A stretch of DNA of 64,000 nucleotides from Spirosoma oryzae (lineage in GTDB: Bacteria > Bacteroidota > Bacteroidia > Cytophagales > Spirosomataceae). Position numbers and translations under genes: made by a program. How positions within the stretch are numbered: position 1 is the stretch's first letter; each line of letters begins with the position of its first letter. The DNA lies in NCBI RefSeq assembly GCF_003002825.1, contig NZ_PVTE01000008.1:124001-188000 (forward strand). Direction: 5' to 3'. Positions 10,480-18,905 of the stretch are shown piece by piece. The notes beneath the pieces were generated by a model, which ran no database searches, was not told the DNA's origin, and worked only from the letters and a program-made list of their open reading frames with translations.

Positions 10480-13035
10480 TTATCGCCCTGGATCGAACGT
10501 GATGGTCGTGTAATAGAACCCGCCCACCGAAGGCCCACCGATAAACGTATAGTAGTATCGGTTCAGCAGATTGGTACCGCCCAGCTTGATCGATATTCCC
10601 GTCTTCGGAAGCCGGTAGTTGACCTGTGCATCGACATTGTTGATTGCCGGCACGAGACCCGTTGCCAGCGCCGATTGCCACAGAAATTCGCTCTGGTATT
10701 TAAAGCTGATCGTGGCTCCCACTCCGTTCCATAGGTTTGCGTTCGCCAGGCTGATGTTTGTGATCCATTTGGGTGTATTGAACGCTTCCTCCAGCCCGTC
10801 GCTATTGGCTGTCCGGTCGAGTTTAGCCAGCGAGGCATTTCCCGCCACCGACCACGCTCCGCCGATACTGTAGCGCAGGCCCAGGCTAGCCCCGTAATTA
10901 TACACCCTCGTCTGCGCGTTGGTCCACAGTCGATAGCGGCCCTGCGTCGCCCGATTGTTGAGGTAATACGGGATTGAATCGGGCCGATTACCCAGCGGTA
11001 CGTAGGCTTCTACCTGCGCGATGAAATTGCGGTAGATGGTGTAGTACGCATCGGCATCGACGTACAGCCGCTTTTTCAGCATCAGTCCCCGATAACCCAA
11101 TTCAATACTGTTCACCTGCTCCGGCTTGATATACGTGTACGGATTCGCTTTAAGCAACCCTTTGTTCTTCTCGATTGCCTGCGCGGTCGTCAGTCGATTG
11201 CTGTTGACGTCGGTATTGATCGCCGTCTGAAAAGCATCGATCGAGCTGCGCAGGTACGACCGCTCGAAGATACCTTCCGACATAATCCGTAGCCCGCCGA
11301 CCCGCTTCACGCCACCCGAATTGACGTTGGAGAAGGCTTCGAACAGCGACGGAAACCGGTAGCCGTTCTGGTACGACAGCCGCACCGTCTGCTCCGGACT
11401 GATCGAATAGACGGCAGCCACACGCGGATTCAGTCGGGGTTCGAAATACGTATTTTTGTCGATGCGCAGTGATGCAATCAGCTTCAACTGGTCGCCGACG
11501 AACGAGCGGGTGGCCTGCACGAAGGCCCCCATCTTTCCATACACCAGATTCTGCCCCGGCTCAGTGGGGTTGATGAAATAATTACCGTCGGGGTAAACAA
11601 TGTAGCGCCGGAAGTCGAAACCAGCCAGCAGGTCGATACCGGTGCGTTGCCGAAATTGCCGCAACGCCACTTTCGTTGGTTCATACTGCCCTTCGGCATG
11701 ATAGAGCCACGATTTCACTTGCAACGCAGCGCCAACATCCCAGTTGTTGATTGACCGGAGCCGCTCGATCTCCGCGTCGAAGGCAGGGGTGTGCGGTACC
11801 GGCCGGCCAGCATCGGCGAACGTACGTGCGTCGCGCAGGGCAGCAACTACCGATCGATCAGCGCGCGTGCTGGCAGCGAACTGGTTCGTGAAATCGGCAA
11901 ACCACTTGTCGTCAGTCTTATACGCTTTGTCGATGTTCTCCGCCATCGACCGCAGATTATAGGAGTTGCCCGTGTTTTCGCTGGTGCGGTACGCCCGAAG
12001 CTGTACCGACGGTGAATGTAGCGTCAGACTATGCTGATCGAGTCGGTAGTTAGCGAGCCGGAACCGGTTGGTGCGCTGGTAGACATTGTCGAGCGTTGCG
12101 CCCTGATAGGTATACGCGATTTCGGTTGTCGGCGTCAGCCGATAGTGTATGGAAATGTCACCGCGCAGATTTCGTAGTCGGTAGTCGGTCACGTCGGCTT
12201 CGTAGTAGCCGGTTCGCGCTACGCTGTACCGTTTGCCACCCAGCGTCAACGTCCGCCGGTTCGCCGATTCATTCCCGTACGAGCTAACGGGGTCCTGCGC
12301 CGGATTGTCAGTACCCAACAGACCCAGCGACACGTTACCGTTGGGGTTCAGGTCCATGGTATTATTAGCGATCCAGTCGTACCCACGCTGATACACCAGA
12401 TTTATTTTGACCGCGAACCGCCGGTCGACCACATGGGCGTAGCGCAGGCTTGTCTCCGAATACAGTTGCGCCGATTGCTGGCTATCGCCCAGGTGATTGA
12501 CACCCGTCTTCTGGCTGATACTAAGCCCCGGCGAGTCGAATGGATTGCGGGTAATCAGGTTGGCCAGCCCGTTCAGTGCGTTCATTCCGTAGAGCGCCGA
12601 TGCGACGCCCGGCACCACTTCAACACGCTGAATATCCAGATCCGAGGGTGCCAGCGCACTGGCAATGGGCGCGCCGATATGTGGTGCCTGGTTGTCGCGT
12701 CCGTCGACAAGCTGCGTAAATCGGACATTGGTCGTGTTGGCGAAACCGCGCGTATTGTAAACTTTAAAACCCAGACTTGACGTCAGGATCTGTACGCCTT
12801 TCAGATTCTCGATCGCATCGAAATACGACGGCTGCGCCGACTGGCGAATCTGCCGGGCATTAAGCGTTTCGATACTAACCGCTGACGTCAGCACCTGCTC
12901 GGGCACCCGCGAGGCCGACACAACGATCTCCGTGAGCTGCACCGATCGCAGCGAGTCGGCTTTCGACTGCGGTACGGAATCGGCCGGTGTTTGGGTTGAT
13001 AGTACCTGCGTAGCGCACAGGAAAAGGTGGAGCAT
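10480..13035 (-). CDS. TonB-dependent outer-membrane receptor
   Basis: This is an outer-membrane beta-barrel that imports a ligand using TonB energy. ATG 13035 gives 851 residues with a short signal sequence (MLHLFLCATQVLSTQ). The longer frame begins with a TTG and would run through the palindrome described separately. A TonB-box-like segment (TEIVVSASR) is followed by a plug domain, with RQIRQSAQPSYFDAIENL, then YNTRGFA and VEVVPGVASALYGMNA. The rest is barrel, ending YYTTITFDPGR. It lacks the N-terminal carboxypeptidase-like domain and has no SusD partner, so it resembles metal or small-ligand receptors rather than SusC. A ModE-like regulator gene lies 99 bp upstream on the same strand, which suggests an oxyanion such as molybdate or tungstate. 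The substrate is inference. Confidence 0.92.
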   Translation of the reverse strand: MLHLFLCATQVLSTQTPADSVPQSKADSLRSVQLTEIVVSASRVPEQVLTSAVSIETLNARQIRQSAQPSYFDAIENLKGVQILTSSLGFKVYNTRGFANTTNVRFTQLVDGRDNQAPHIGAPIASALAPSDLDIQRVEVVPGVASALYGMNALNGLANLITRNPFDSPGLSISQKTGVNHLGDSQQSAQLYSETSLRYAHVVDRRFAVKINLVYQRGYDWIANNTMDLNPNGNVSLGLLGTDNPAQDPVSSYGNESANRRTLTLGGKRYSVARTGYYEADVTDYRLRNLRGDISIHYRLTPTTEIAYTYQGATLDNVYQRTNRFRLANYRLDQHSLTLHSPSVQLRAYRTSENTGNSYNLRSMAENIDKAYKTDDKWFADFTNQFAASTRADRSVVAALRDARTFADAGRPVPHTPAFDAEIERLRSINNWDVGAALQVKSWLYHAEGQYEPTKVALRQFRQRTGIDLLAGFDFRRYIVYPDGNYFINPTEPGQNLVYGKMGAFVQATRSFVGDQLKLIASLRIDKNTYFEPRLNPRVAAVYSISPEQTVRLSYQNGYRFPSLFEAFSNVNSGGVKRVGGLRIMSEGIFERSYLRSSIDAFQTAINTDVNSNRLTTAQAIEKNKGLLKANPYTYIKPEQVNSIELGYRGLMLKKRLYVDADAYYTIYRNFIAQVEAYVPLGNRPDSIPYYLNNRATQGRYRLWTNAQTRVYNYGASLGLRYSIGGAWSVAGNASLAKLDRTANSDGLEEAFNTPKWITNISLANANLWNGVGATISFKYQSEFLWQSALATGLVPAINNVDAQVNYRLPKTGISIKLGGTNLLNRYYYTFIGGPSVGGFYYTTITFDPGR

Positions 13036-13037
13036 AG

Positions 13038-13073
13038 AGCGATCGTTATTTCCAGACAAAAATAACGATCGCT
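13038..13073 (-). promoter_or_regulatory. perfect 14+14 bp palindrome before the TonB receptor, candidate ModE-like operator
   Basis: The arms 13038-13051 and 13060-13073 are exact reverse complements (AGCGATCGTTATTT and its complement) around an 8-nt loop. The palindrome ends three bases before the receptor ATG on the minus strand. The inner halves read CGTTATTT...AAATAACG, similar in form to ModE boxes (inverted CGTTATAT-like halves, from memory). Binding at this spot would block transcription or early elongation. As RNA it could instead form a stem that hides the translation start. Confidence 0.6.
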
Positions 13074-13134
13074 ATCTTCTAGAAAACATAACGCTAGTTA
13101 ATGGTCCAGGCTACGCAGCTACGTCCGGGCTACA

Positions 13135-13464
13135 TCACGGCAACTGCGCCATTTCCTGCGTGATGAACTGGCGGAAGCGATCCTGCAGGCCCTGAAAGTA
13201 AGCGATGTATTTCAGGCCTTCTTCCGTAACGACGGCCCCGCCCCCCTTCTCACCGCCCGTCTGCGTAGCGACAAGGGGCGCATCGGCCTGTCCGTTCATC
13301 GACTGTACCAGTTCCCAGGCTCGCTTGTACGACATATTCATGGCTTTGGCTGCCTGGTTGATCGACCCGGTTCGCTGAATGTGTGTCAGCAGTTCGAGCC
13401 GGCCGATGCCGAAAAAACGGTCGCTGCCTTCCAGCCAGATGCGTCCATTTATCTGTATCTGCAT
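13135..13464 (-). CDS. ModE-like N-terminal winged-helix transcriptional regulator
   Basis: This is a DNA-binding protein of 109 residues matching the N-terminal winged-helix domain of ModE, the molybdate-responsive regulator. The start MQIQINGRIWLEGSDRFFG is preferred over a frame extension to 13524. The recognition region is GSINQAAKAMNMSYKRAWEL, followed by VQSMN, and the Gly-rich wing GGEKGGGAVVTEEGL is characteristic. The C-terminal MOP ligand-binding domain is absent, so ligand sensing must be lost, occur differently or depend on a partner. It is followed, 99 bp downstream on the same strand, by the TonB receptor, whose start is overlain by a palindrome. That makes local control likely. 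Confidence 0.88.
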   Translation of the reverse strand: MQIQINGRIWLEGSDRFFGIGRLELLTHIQRTGSINQAAKAMNMSYKRAWELVQSMNGQADAPLVATQTGGEKGGGAVVTEEGLKYIAYFQGLQDRFRQFITQEMAQLP

Positions 13465-13492
13465 GTCTCGTATCGTTTTCGTACTGTACCGG

Positions 13493-13500
13493 CAAAGGTA
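13493..13500 (-). promoter_or_regulatory. TACCTTTG -7 element for the ModE-like gene
   Basis: On the minus strand this reads TACCTTTG, matching the Bacteroidota -7 consensus TAnnTTTG, 28 bases upstream of the regulator ATG. I found no clear TTG -33 element at the usual spacing. Confidence 0.45.
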
Positions 13501-13619
13501 CGTGCTTGTGATATACAGCGTCATGATCAGTACGACCGCATAGGCTGGCAGGTTTTTCGCTAGTAAATCCCACTAAATAAGCAATACGCCGGTAATACCA
13601 GTCACGCCTAACATTTGCC

Positions 13620-13627
13620 TATATTTG
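13620..13627 (+). promoter_or_regulatory. TATATTTG -7 element upstream of the GT2 gene
   Basis: This octamer matches TAnnTTTG and lies about 120 bases before the glycosyltransferase ATG, in the divergent space shared with the ModE-like gene. A -33 TTG at ideal spacing is not visible. Confidence 0.35.
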
Positions 13628-13746
13628 CCCTTGTTTTACGCTTTGTAAGTCAAGTACCCTACGTGTGTTGTGGCCCAGCGCCCAACCGGCATATAGGTGG
13701 ACTGGCAAACGGCCCACCCACTCATTGAATCACACAAATACGCTGC

Positions 13747-14508
13747 ATGAGCCTCCTGCTGTCAATTGTAATGCCAGCTTACAACGAAGAAGAAGTTATC
13801 GAAGTCGTTGTCAAGCAATGGACAGATTTGTTAGCCCGCCAATTTCCAGCCGACGATACTCGCCTGATCGTCGTTAACGACGGCTCCCGCGACAAGACCG
13901 GCGCTATTCTCGACGCCATCAAACCCCGTTATCCCAAACTGATGGTCGTTCACCAGCCTAACGGTGGCCACGGTAATGCCGTTGTCAATGGGTATCGGCA
14001 GGCGGTAGCGCTCGATTCGCAGTACGTGTTTCAGACCGATAGCGACGATCAGTTTATTGCTGAAGACTTCGCCAAGCTCTGGAACCTACGCGATACGTCG
14101 CCCTTCATTCTGGGGTACCGTGAAGAGCGGTACGACGCCCCTGCCCGGCTGGTCATCACCCGTATTCTGCGGTTCAGCATTGCCGCCATCTACGGCACGT
14201 ACATCATGGACAGCAACATTCCCTTCCGACTGATTCGGGGTTCGTTCCTGAAGAAGCTGCTGGCCCAGCTGCCCACCCCAACCCCGTTTGCACCCAATAT
14301 TTTTCTGGCGGTCATGGCCAAGAAAGCCGGTTTCAACACCTTCGATATCCCCATCACCCACAAGGAACGTCAGACCGGTACCGTCTCCATCCTGAAATGG
14401 AAGCTGCTGAAAGTCTGTTTCCAAAGTTTTCGGGAACTCGCCCAGTTCCGCTTTGACCTGGGCAGCAAGGTGAAAGCCCTGCGCAAACCCGAACCCGTTG
14501 CCGCCTAA
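13747..14508 (+). CDS. glycosyltransferase family 2 (dolichyl-phosphate-mannose-synthase-like)
   Basis: This is a cytoplasmic GT-A fold enzyme that moves a sugar from a nucleotide donor, probably to a lipid carrier. Its 253 residues cover one GT2 domain without C-terminal membrane helices. The opening LLSIVMPAYNEEEVIEVVVK and VVNDGSRDKTG are the donor-binding motifs, and QTDSDDQF carries the DxD metal site. The segment GYREERYDAPARLVITRIL resembles DPM1-type enzymes acting on polyprenyl phosphate. The FAD-dependent gene starts 63 bp downstream on the same strand, so the two likely form a unit. Donor and acceptor are not known. Confidence 0.88.
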   Translation: MSLLLSIVMPAYNEEEVIEVVVKQWTDLLARQFPADDTRLIVVNDGSRDKTGAILDAIKPRYPKLMVVHQPNGGHGNAVVNGYRQAVALDSQYVFQTDSDDQFIAEDFAKLWNLRDTSPFILGYREERYDAPARLVITRILRFSIAAIYGTYIMDSNIPFRLIRGSFLKKLLAQLPTPTPFAPNIFLAVMAKKAGFNTFDIPITHKERQTGTVSILKWKLLKVCFQSFRELAQFRFDLGSKVKALRKPEPVAA

Positions 14509-14571
14509 ACACCTGGCTTCTACAGCCAATTCAATCACTAATCCAAGAAAAGACAATCAACGTTTTCCTTC

Positions 14572-15963
14572 ATGAAGTACAAGTATGTTATCATTGGCTC
14601 CGGCCCAACGGGGCTGGGTGCAGCGCACCGCCTGAAAGAACTTGGCATCACGGATTTTATCGTGCTGGAAAAGGAAAATCGCATCGGTGGGTTGTCGAAA
14701 AGTTTCGTTGACGAAAAAGGGTTTACCTGGGACGTAGGCGGCCACGTTCAGTTTTCCCACTACAAGTACTTCGATGACCTGATGGTAGCCGCCCTCGGCG
14801 AAGACGGCTGGTACAGTCATCAGCGTGAATCATGGGTCTGGATCGAAAACCGGTTTGTGCCGTATCCGTTCCAGAACAACATCAAGTACCTCACGCCCGA
14901 AACGATGTGGAAATGCCTTGAAGGCATTATTCACAACTACAAGCACCCGACGACGGTGAAACCCGCCAACTTCCGCGAATGGATTCTGGCGACGTTCGGA
15001 CCGGGCCTGGCCGAGACGTTCATGTTCCCGTATAACTTTAAGGTGTGGGCTTACCCTACCGAGGAGATGAACGCAGCCTGGGTTGGTGAGCGCGTTGCCG
15101 TAACGGACCTGAGCCGGGTGACGAAAAACATCATTTTCAACAACGACGATTTTTCGTGGGGTCCCAACAGCACGTTCAAATTCCCCAAGCATGGCGGAAC
15201 GGGTGGTATCTGGGAAGCCGTGGGTAACCTGGTTGGTCGCGAGTACATCAAACTCAACGCTACCGTCGAGAAAGTAATCGGTCCCGAAAAGAAAATCATC
15301 CTCGCCGGTGGCGAAGAAATCGAGTACGAACACCTGATGAGCACGGTACCGCTCGATTTGTTTGTGCAGAAAGTGGAAGGGCTGGACGCCGATACCGTTC
15401 AGCGAGCACAGGGGCTGAAGCACTCGTCGACAAACGTGGTCGGTATCGGTCTGAAAGGCAAGCCGAAGCCAAGCCTGGAAACGATGTGCTGGATGTACTT
15501 CCCGGAATACAACAGCCCGTACTACCGCGTGACGGTGTTCTCGAACTACAGCCCGCACAACGTACCGGACATCAACCAAAACTGGTCACTGATGACCGAA
15601 ACGAGCGAATCGTCGGCGAAACCCGTCAACCGCGAAACCCTGATCGCCGACACGATCCGGGCGCTGATTGAAGATCAGCTGATCGAATCGGCGGACGATG
15701 TCGTATCGACTTTCCACATGGCCTTCGATTACGGGTATCCAACGCCTTCGGTTGAGCGCGACGGTATCCTGAAAGACGTACTGCCGAAACTGGAGCCGTT
15801 CGGCATCTACTCACGTGGTCGCTTCGGTGCCTGGAAATACGAGGTTAGCAACCAGGATCACTCGCTGATGCAGGGTGTTGAATGGGCCAACCGCGTGGCA
15901 GCCGGCGTTCCCGAACTGACCCTCCCCTTCCCCGACACCGCCAACGCGATGTGGGGTAAGTAA
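14572..15963 (+). CDS. FAD-dependent amine-oxidase/protoporphyrinogen-oxidase-like protein
   Basis: This is a flavoprotein of 463 residues with an N-terminal Rossmann dinucleotide site (YVIIGSGPTGLGAAHRLKEL) and the next conserved element EKENRIGGLSKSF. DVGGHVQFSHY is the substrate-side motif seen in UDP-galactopyranose-mutase-like and PPOX-like proteins. The C-terminus GRFGAWKYEVSNQDHSLMQG is the FAD-closing region of the NAD(P)-binding PPOX-like family. It follows the GT2 gene closely, so a role in modifying a nucleotide- or lipid-linked sugar is more likely than haem synthesis. No other haem genes are nearby. The reaction is not established. Confidence 0.82.
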   Translation: MKYKYVIIGSGPTGLGAAHRLKELGITDFIVLEKENRIGGLSKSFVDEKGFTWDVGGHVQFSHYKYFDDLMVAALGEDGWYSHQRESWVWIENRFVPYPFQNNIKYLTPETMWKCLEGIIHNYKHPTTVKPANFREWILATFGPGLAETFMFPYNFKVWAYPTEEMNAAWVGERVAVTDLSRVTKNIIFNNDDFSWGPNSTFKFPKHGGTGGIWEAVGNLVGREYIKLNATVEKVIGPEKKIILAGGEEIEYEHLMSTVPLDLFVQKVEGLDADTVQRAQGLKHSSTNVVGIGLKGKPKPSLETMCWMYFPEYNSPYYRVTVFSNYSPHNVPDINQNWSLMTETSESSAKPVNRETLIADTIRALIEDQLIESADDVVSTFHMAFDYGYPTPSVERDGILKDVLPKLEPFGIYSRGRFGAWKYEVSNQDHSLMQGVEWANRVAAGVPELTLPFPDTANAMWGK

Positions 15964-15977
15964 AAAATAGGTTTACA

Positions 15978-16051
15978 GTATACGGTTTACAGTTTTCAGT
16001 GTTCGGCAGGTAACTTTACCTGGGTCCGGCTGACGACTGTAAACCGTATAC
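15978..16051. repeat. intergenic hairpin repeat, GTATACGGTTTACAG family (copy 1)
   Basis: The arms 15978-15992 and 16037-16051 are an exact 15-bp inverted repeat, with looser pairing outside. The spacer is about 44 bases. Related copies at 18810-18904 and 22391-22465 use the same words (GTTTACGG, GTATAC, TTTTC). All three sit between plus-strand genes or at a gene end. Confidence 0.75.
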
Positions 16052-16072
16052 GTTAAACCGGAAACCTCTTCT

Positions 16073-18805
16073 ATGAACCGACGTATCCTGATTGGTATTG
16101 GCGTAGTAATCGTAGCGATAGCGGGTTGGCTGGGCTATCGACAGATGCACCCACCCGGCCGCACGGTCGGGTCGCTGATGCCGTCGGGATCGCTGCTGGT
16201 GCTGGCCAGCAACCGACTTCAGGATACTGTATCGGCACAGGAGCTGCGCACGCAGATTTCGCTGCAACAACTACCGGTGTTTGCAGAAGCCCGCCAGCGG
16301 CTCGACCGATTTCTGTACGCAACCGCCGATACCGCGACCGCGCTTACATTCATCCGAAACAAGAACGTTCGGTATTCGCTGCACCCGATTACCAAAACGA
16401 CACTTGACTTCATTGTTTACATCCCAATCACCGATGGGGCTGCCGACCGGTCGTATCTGGATAAGCTGACCAATCCCGACCCGCGCTATCACCGGGTTCT
16501 GAACCACGTCTTCAGAAACGAGAAAATCTTTGACCTCGTCGCCCGCTCGGGTGAGCAACTGGGATCGTTTATCTTGACCGACGACTTTCTGGTTGTCAGC
16601 ACGTCCGGTATCCTGATCGAGAACGTAGCCGAACGGCTTCATCAGTCGCTTTCCCTTCCCCGATCCGAGCCTGCCTTCCGCGTCGACGCCGACCACTGGG
16701 CCGGACTGACCATGCGGCCCGAAGTGCTGCAATCGCTGTTCGAAAATACGGGGTCGCTGGTACGGCTGTTTCTGCCCGAATCGATCGATTTGCAATTCCG
16801 ACCGTCTGGTTCGCATACGCACCTGATTGGCTACGCATCCGATGAGATTGGCAACCGGCAGGATGTCGCCGACCTCTTTGCCGGGCAGACACCCCGCCGG
16901 ATTCAGAGCGCCGACCTGATTCCACAAACGACCGCCACCATTTATTACATCGGCCTGACCGATCCGACGCGCTTCGGCCGGTCGATGAGTCGACTGCTTA
17001 GCTCGGCATCGGGTGATTTTCTCCGCGACCGGTTTTCGCAGATCAAATCAGCGGCACCAGCTGTCTACGCAGCCTTGGGCTCTGACGTACTCTTGTGCCG
17101 ACTGGAATCATCCGGCGACCGCGATGCGCGGGTGCTGGTACTGAATACGGCGAATTCACAACAGTTGAAAGCCTTGTCGACGGCCTGGCAACAGGTAGCC
17201 ATTCAGGCAGGAGCCCGCCGTATTCCCCCCCCCGTCGATTTTCTGGGTCATAAGCTACTCCGACTGGATGTACCCGAGTTGCCCGCGTCATTGTTCAGCA
17301 GTTTATTTTCGGGTTTTCGACAAAGCTGGATCACGCAGCATGGCAACGCACTCATCATAGCCAATGGTGAAGACGTCATGCAGGATTATCTGCAACAGGT
17401 TCAGCGCAAGCTGGTCTGGGCCACCGACGAACGACAAAGTGACTTACTGAACAATACCCTGCGTCCGGCCAATTTTACGGCGTTGCTGCGGCTGAACCGG
17501 CAGGCGAATGGTCAAATGGCGGTGATGGCCAACTGGCCGCTGGGCTGGCAAAACCTGTTCGACAGTCAGGGCGACGGCGTAAGTTCGTCGTTCGACAACC
17601 TCGAAACAATGGCGTACCAGGCAAGCTACGGCAACGAGAATATTCTCTCGACGGTTGTACTGGGCCGAACGACGCGCCGGGCCAGTCAGGCCGTGCAGAA
17701 CCGCGTGCTGCTGCAAAAGCGAATCGAACTGGAGGAACCGCTGGTAGCCACGCCCATCGTAACGGGTAGTTTCAGCCGGGGCTCGGCGCAGTTCTTTGCC
17801 CAGACTGGCACCGGCCAACTTACGTTCATTTCGCCCTACGGCGACAAGATCGGTCCCGTGTCAACCGACGGGCCAATTCGTAGTAATGCCTTGTCCGTCG
17901 ATTTTCTGAATAATGGCCGGCTGCAATACCTGTTCATGACGGATCGGTCGCTGTACATCGTCGACCCGGCTCCGCGTAAGATTCAGCTCAAACGGATTGC
18001 TTTACCAGCCGGTATCGACCCCACCTACCTGACCCGTCCCCGTGGCGCTACGCACCGGAACTGGATCGCACTGGCTACGCACGCCAACGGTTCGGTGTAT
18101 GCCCTCGACCGGCAGCAACAGGCCTTTGTTCGCATTGCATCCCCGAATCAAAAGCTACCACTGCTGCATCCGATTCAGGTACAGGCAACGCCAAAGGGTA
18201 TGACGATGCTGGCGGCCCAGGCAGACGGTACCGTTCAGTACTGGCAGGAAAACGGTGCCGCCTTCCCCAATTTCCCGGTTCGCATTCAACGTAAAAGTGC
18301 CGAGTCCGCGCTGGTACAACTGGCAAGCCCGGCTCTACTGCCGTTCGGTCAGGCGACTATTCAGGTGATTACCGAAGAGGGCGAACTGATGCAGCTCAGC
18401 ACGACAGGACAGGTTCAGAAGCGTATTCAGCTTTACCGGCCGGTACGTAGAGGGGTGTTCAAACTCTTTCCCGACGAGTCCCAGACGACCTGGCTGCTGC
18501 TGCGCGAAACAGACACGGAAGTCGCGATACTGAATCAGAAAGGCGAACAACAGTTCGACGTGCGGGCCCTGCAACCGGGTACCACGATTGTACGTTATCA
18601 CCGGCTGGGAGCGGGCGTTACTATCGTCAGCATTAAGTCGGGGGCGTTTACGACGCTGTATGATCTCAACGGACGTACCATTGGTGACCGGCCGATTCCC
18701 AGCGATTTCCCGGTTGCCTTGCAATTTGACGCCCAGACCAACGAACTTTACATCCTCAGCGGGTCGCAAAAGACAGTACAACTGTTCAGCATCCGCATGC
18801 GATAA
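16073..18805 (+). CDS. large membrane-anchored protein of unknown function with a propeller-like C-terminal half
   Basis: I do not recognise a named family. The 910-residue protein has one N-terminal helix (ILIGIGVVIVAIAGWLGY), so most of it is probably periplasmic. Residues about 30-580 form a long globular region opening VGSLMPSGSLLVLASNRLQD, reminiscent of DUF3352-type proteins. From about residue 585 onward there are repeated strand-rich blocks (for example VDFLNNGRLQYLFMTD, HANGSVYALDRQQQAFVRI and ADGTVQYWQENGAAFPNFPV) that look like beta-propeller blades. A C9 tract lies in the middle of the gene at 17225-17233. An AlgX/SGNH-like gene follows on the same strand, which hints at an envelope or polysaccharide role. 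Confidence 0.75.
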   Translation: MNRRILIGIGVVIVAIAGWLGYRQMHPPGRTVGSLMPSGSLLVLASNRLQDTVSAQELRTQISLQQLPVFAEARQRLDRFLYATADTATALTFIRNKNVRYSLHPITKTTLDFIVYIPITDGAADRSYLDKLTNPDPRYHRVLNHVFRNEKIFDLVARSGEQLGSFILTDDFLVVSTSGILIENVAERLHQSLSLPRSEPAFRVDADHWAGLTMRPEVLQSLFENTGSLVRLFLPESIDLQFRPSGSHTHLIGYASDEIGNRQDVADLFAGQTPRRIQSADLIPQTTATIYYIGLTDPTRFGRSMSRLLSSASGDFLRDRFSQIKSAAPAVYAALGSDVLLCRLESSGDRDARVLVLNTANSQQLKALSTAWQQVAIQAGARRIPPPVDFLGHKLLRLDVPELPASLFSSLFSGFRQSWITQHGNALIIANGEDVMQDYLQQVQRKLVWATDERQSDLLNNTLRPANFTALLRLNRQANGQMAVMANWPLGWQNLFDSQGDGVSSSFDNLETMAYQASYGNENILSTVVLGRTTRRASQAVQNRVLLQKRIELEEPLVATPIVTGSFSRGSAQFFAQTGTGQLTFISPYGDKIGPVSTDGPIRSNALSVDFLNNGRLQYLFMTDRSLYIVDPAPRKIQLKRIALPAGIDPTYLTRPRGATHRNWIALATHANGSVYALDRQQQAFVRIASPNQKLPLLHPIQVQATPKGMTMLAAQADGTVQYWQENGAAFPNFPVRIQRKSAESALVQLASPALLPFGQATIQVITEEGELMQLSTTGQVQKRIQLYRPVRRGVFKLFPDESQTTWLLLRETDTEVAILNQKGEQQFDVRALQPGTTIVRYHRLGAGVTIVSIKSGAFTTLYDLNGRTIGDRPIPSDFPVALQFDAQTNELYILSGSQKTVQLFSIRMR

Positions 18806-18809
18806 GGTG

Positions 18810-18904
18810 GTATTCGGTATACAGTTTTCTGTTTACGGTTGGCGACAACTCCGAAAACCGTAAACAGAAAACCGAATACCGTAAACTGTATACCGTAAAC
18901 TGAC
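18810..18904. repeat. intergenic hairpin repeat, GTATACGGTTTACAG family (copy 2)
   Basis: The core arms 18825-18840 and 18856-18871 are an exact 16-bp inverted repeat (TTTTCTGTTTACGGTT). The flanks add GGTATACAG and CTGTATACC words, so alternative pairings are possible. The repeat fills the space between two plus-strand genes and stops at the next start codon. Confidence 0.75.
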
Positions 18905-18905
18905 A

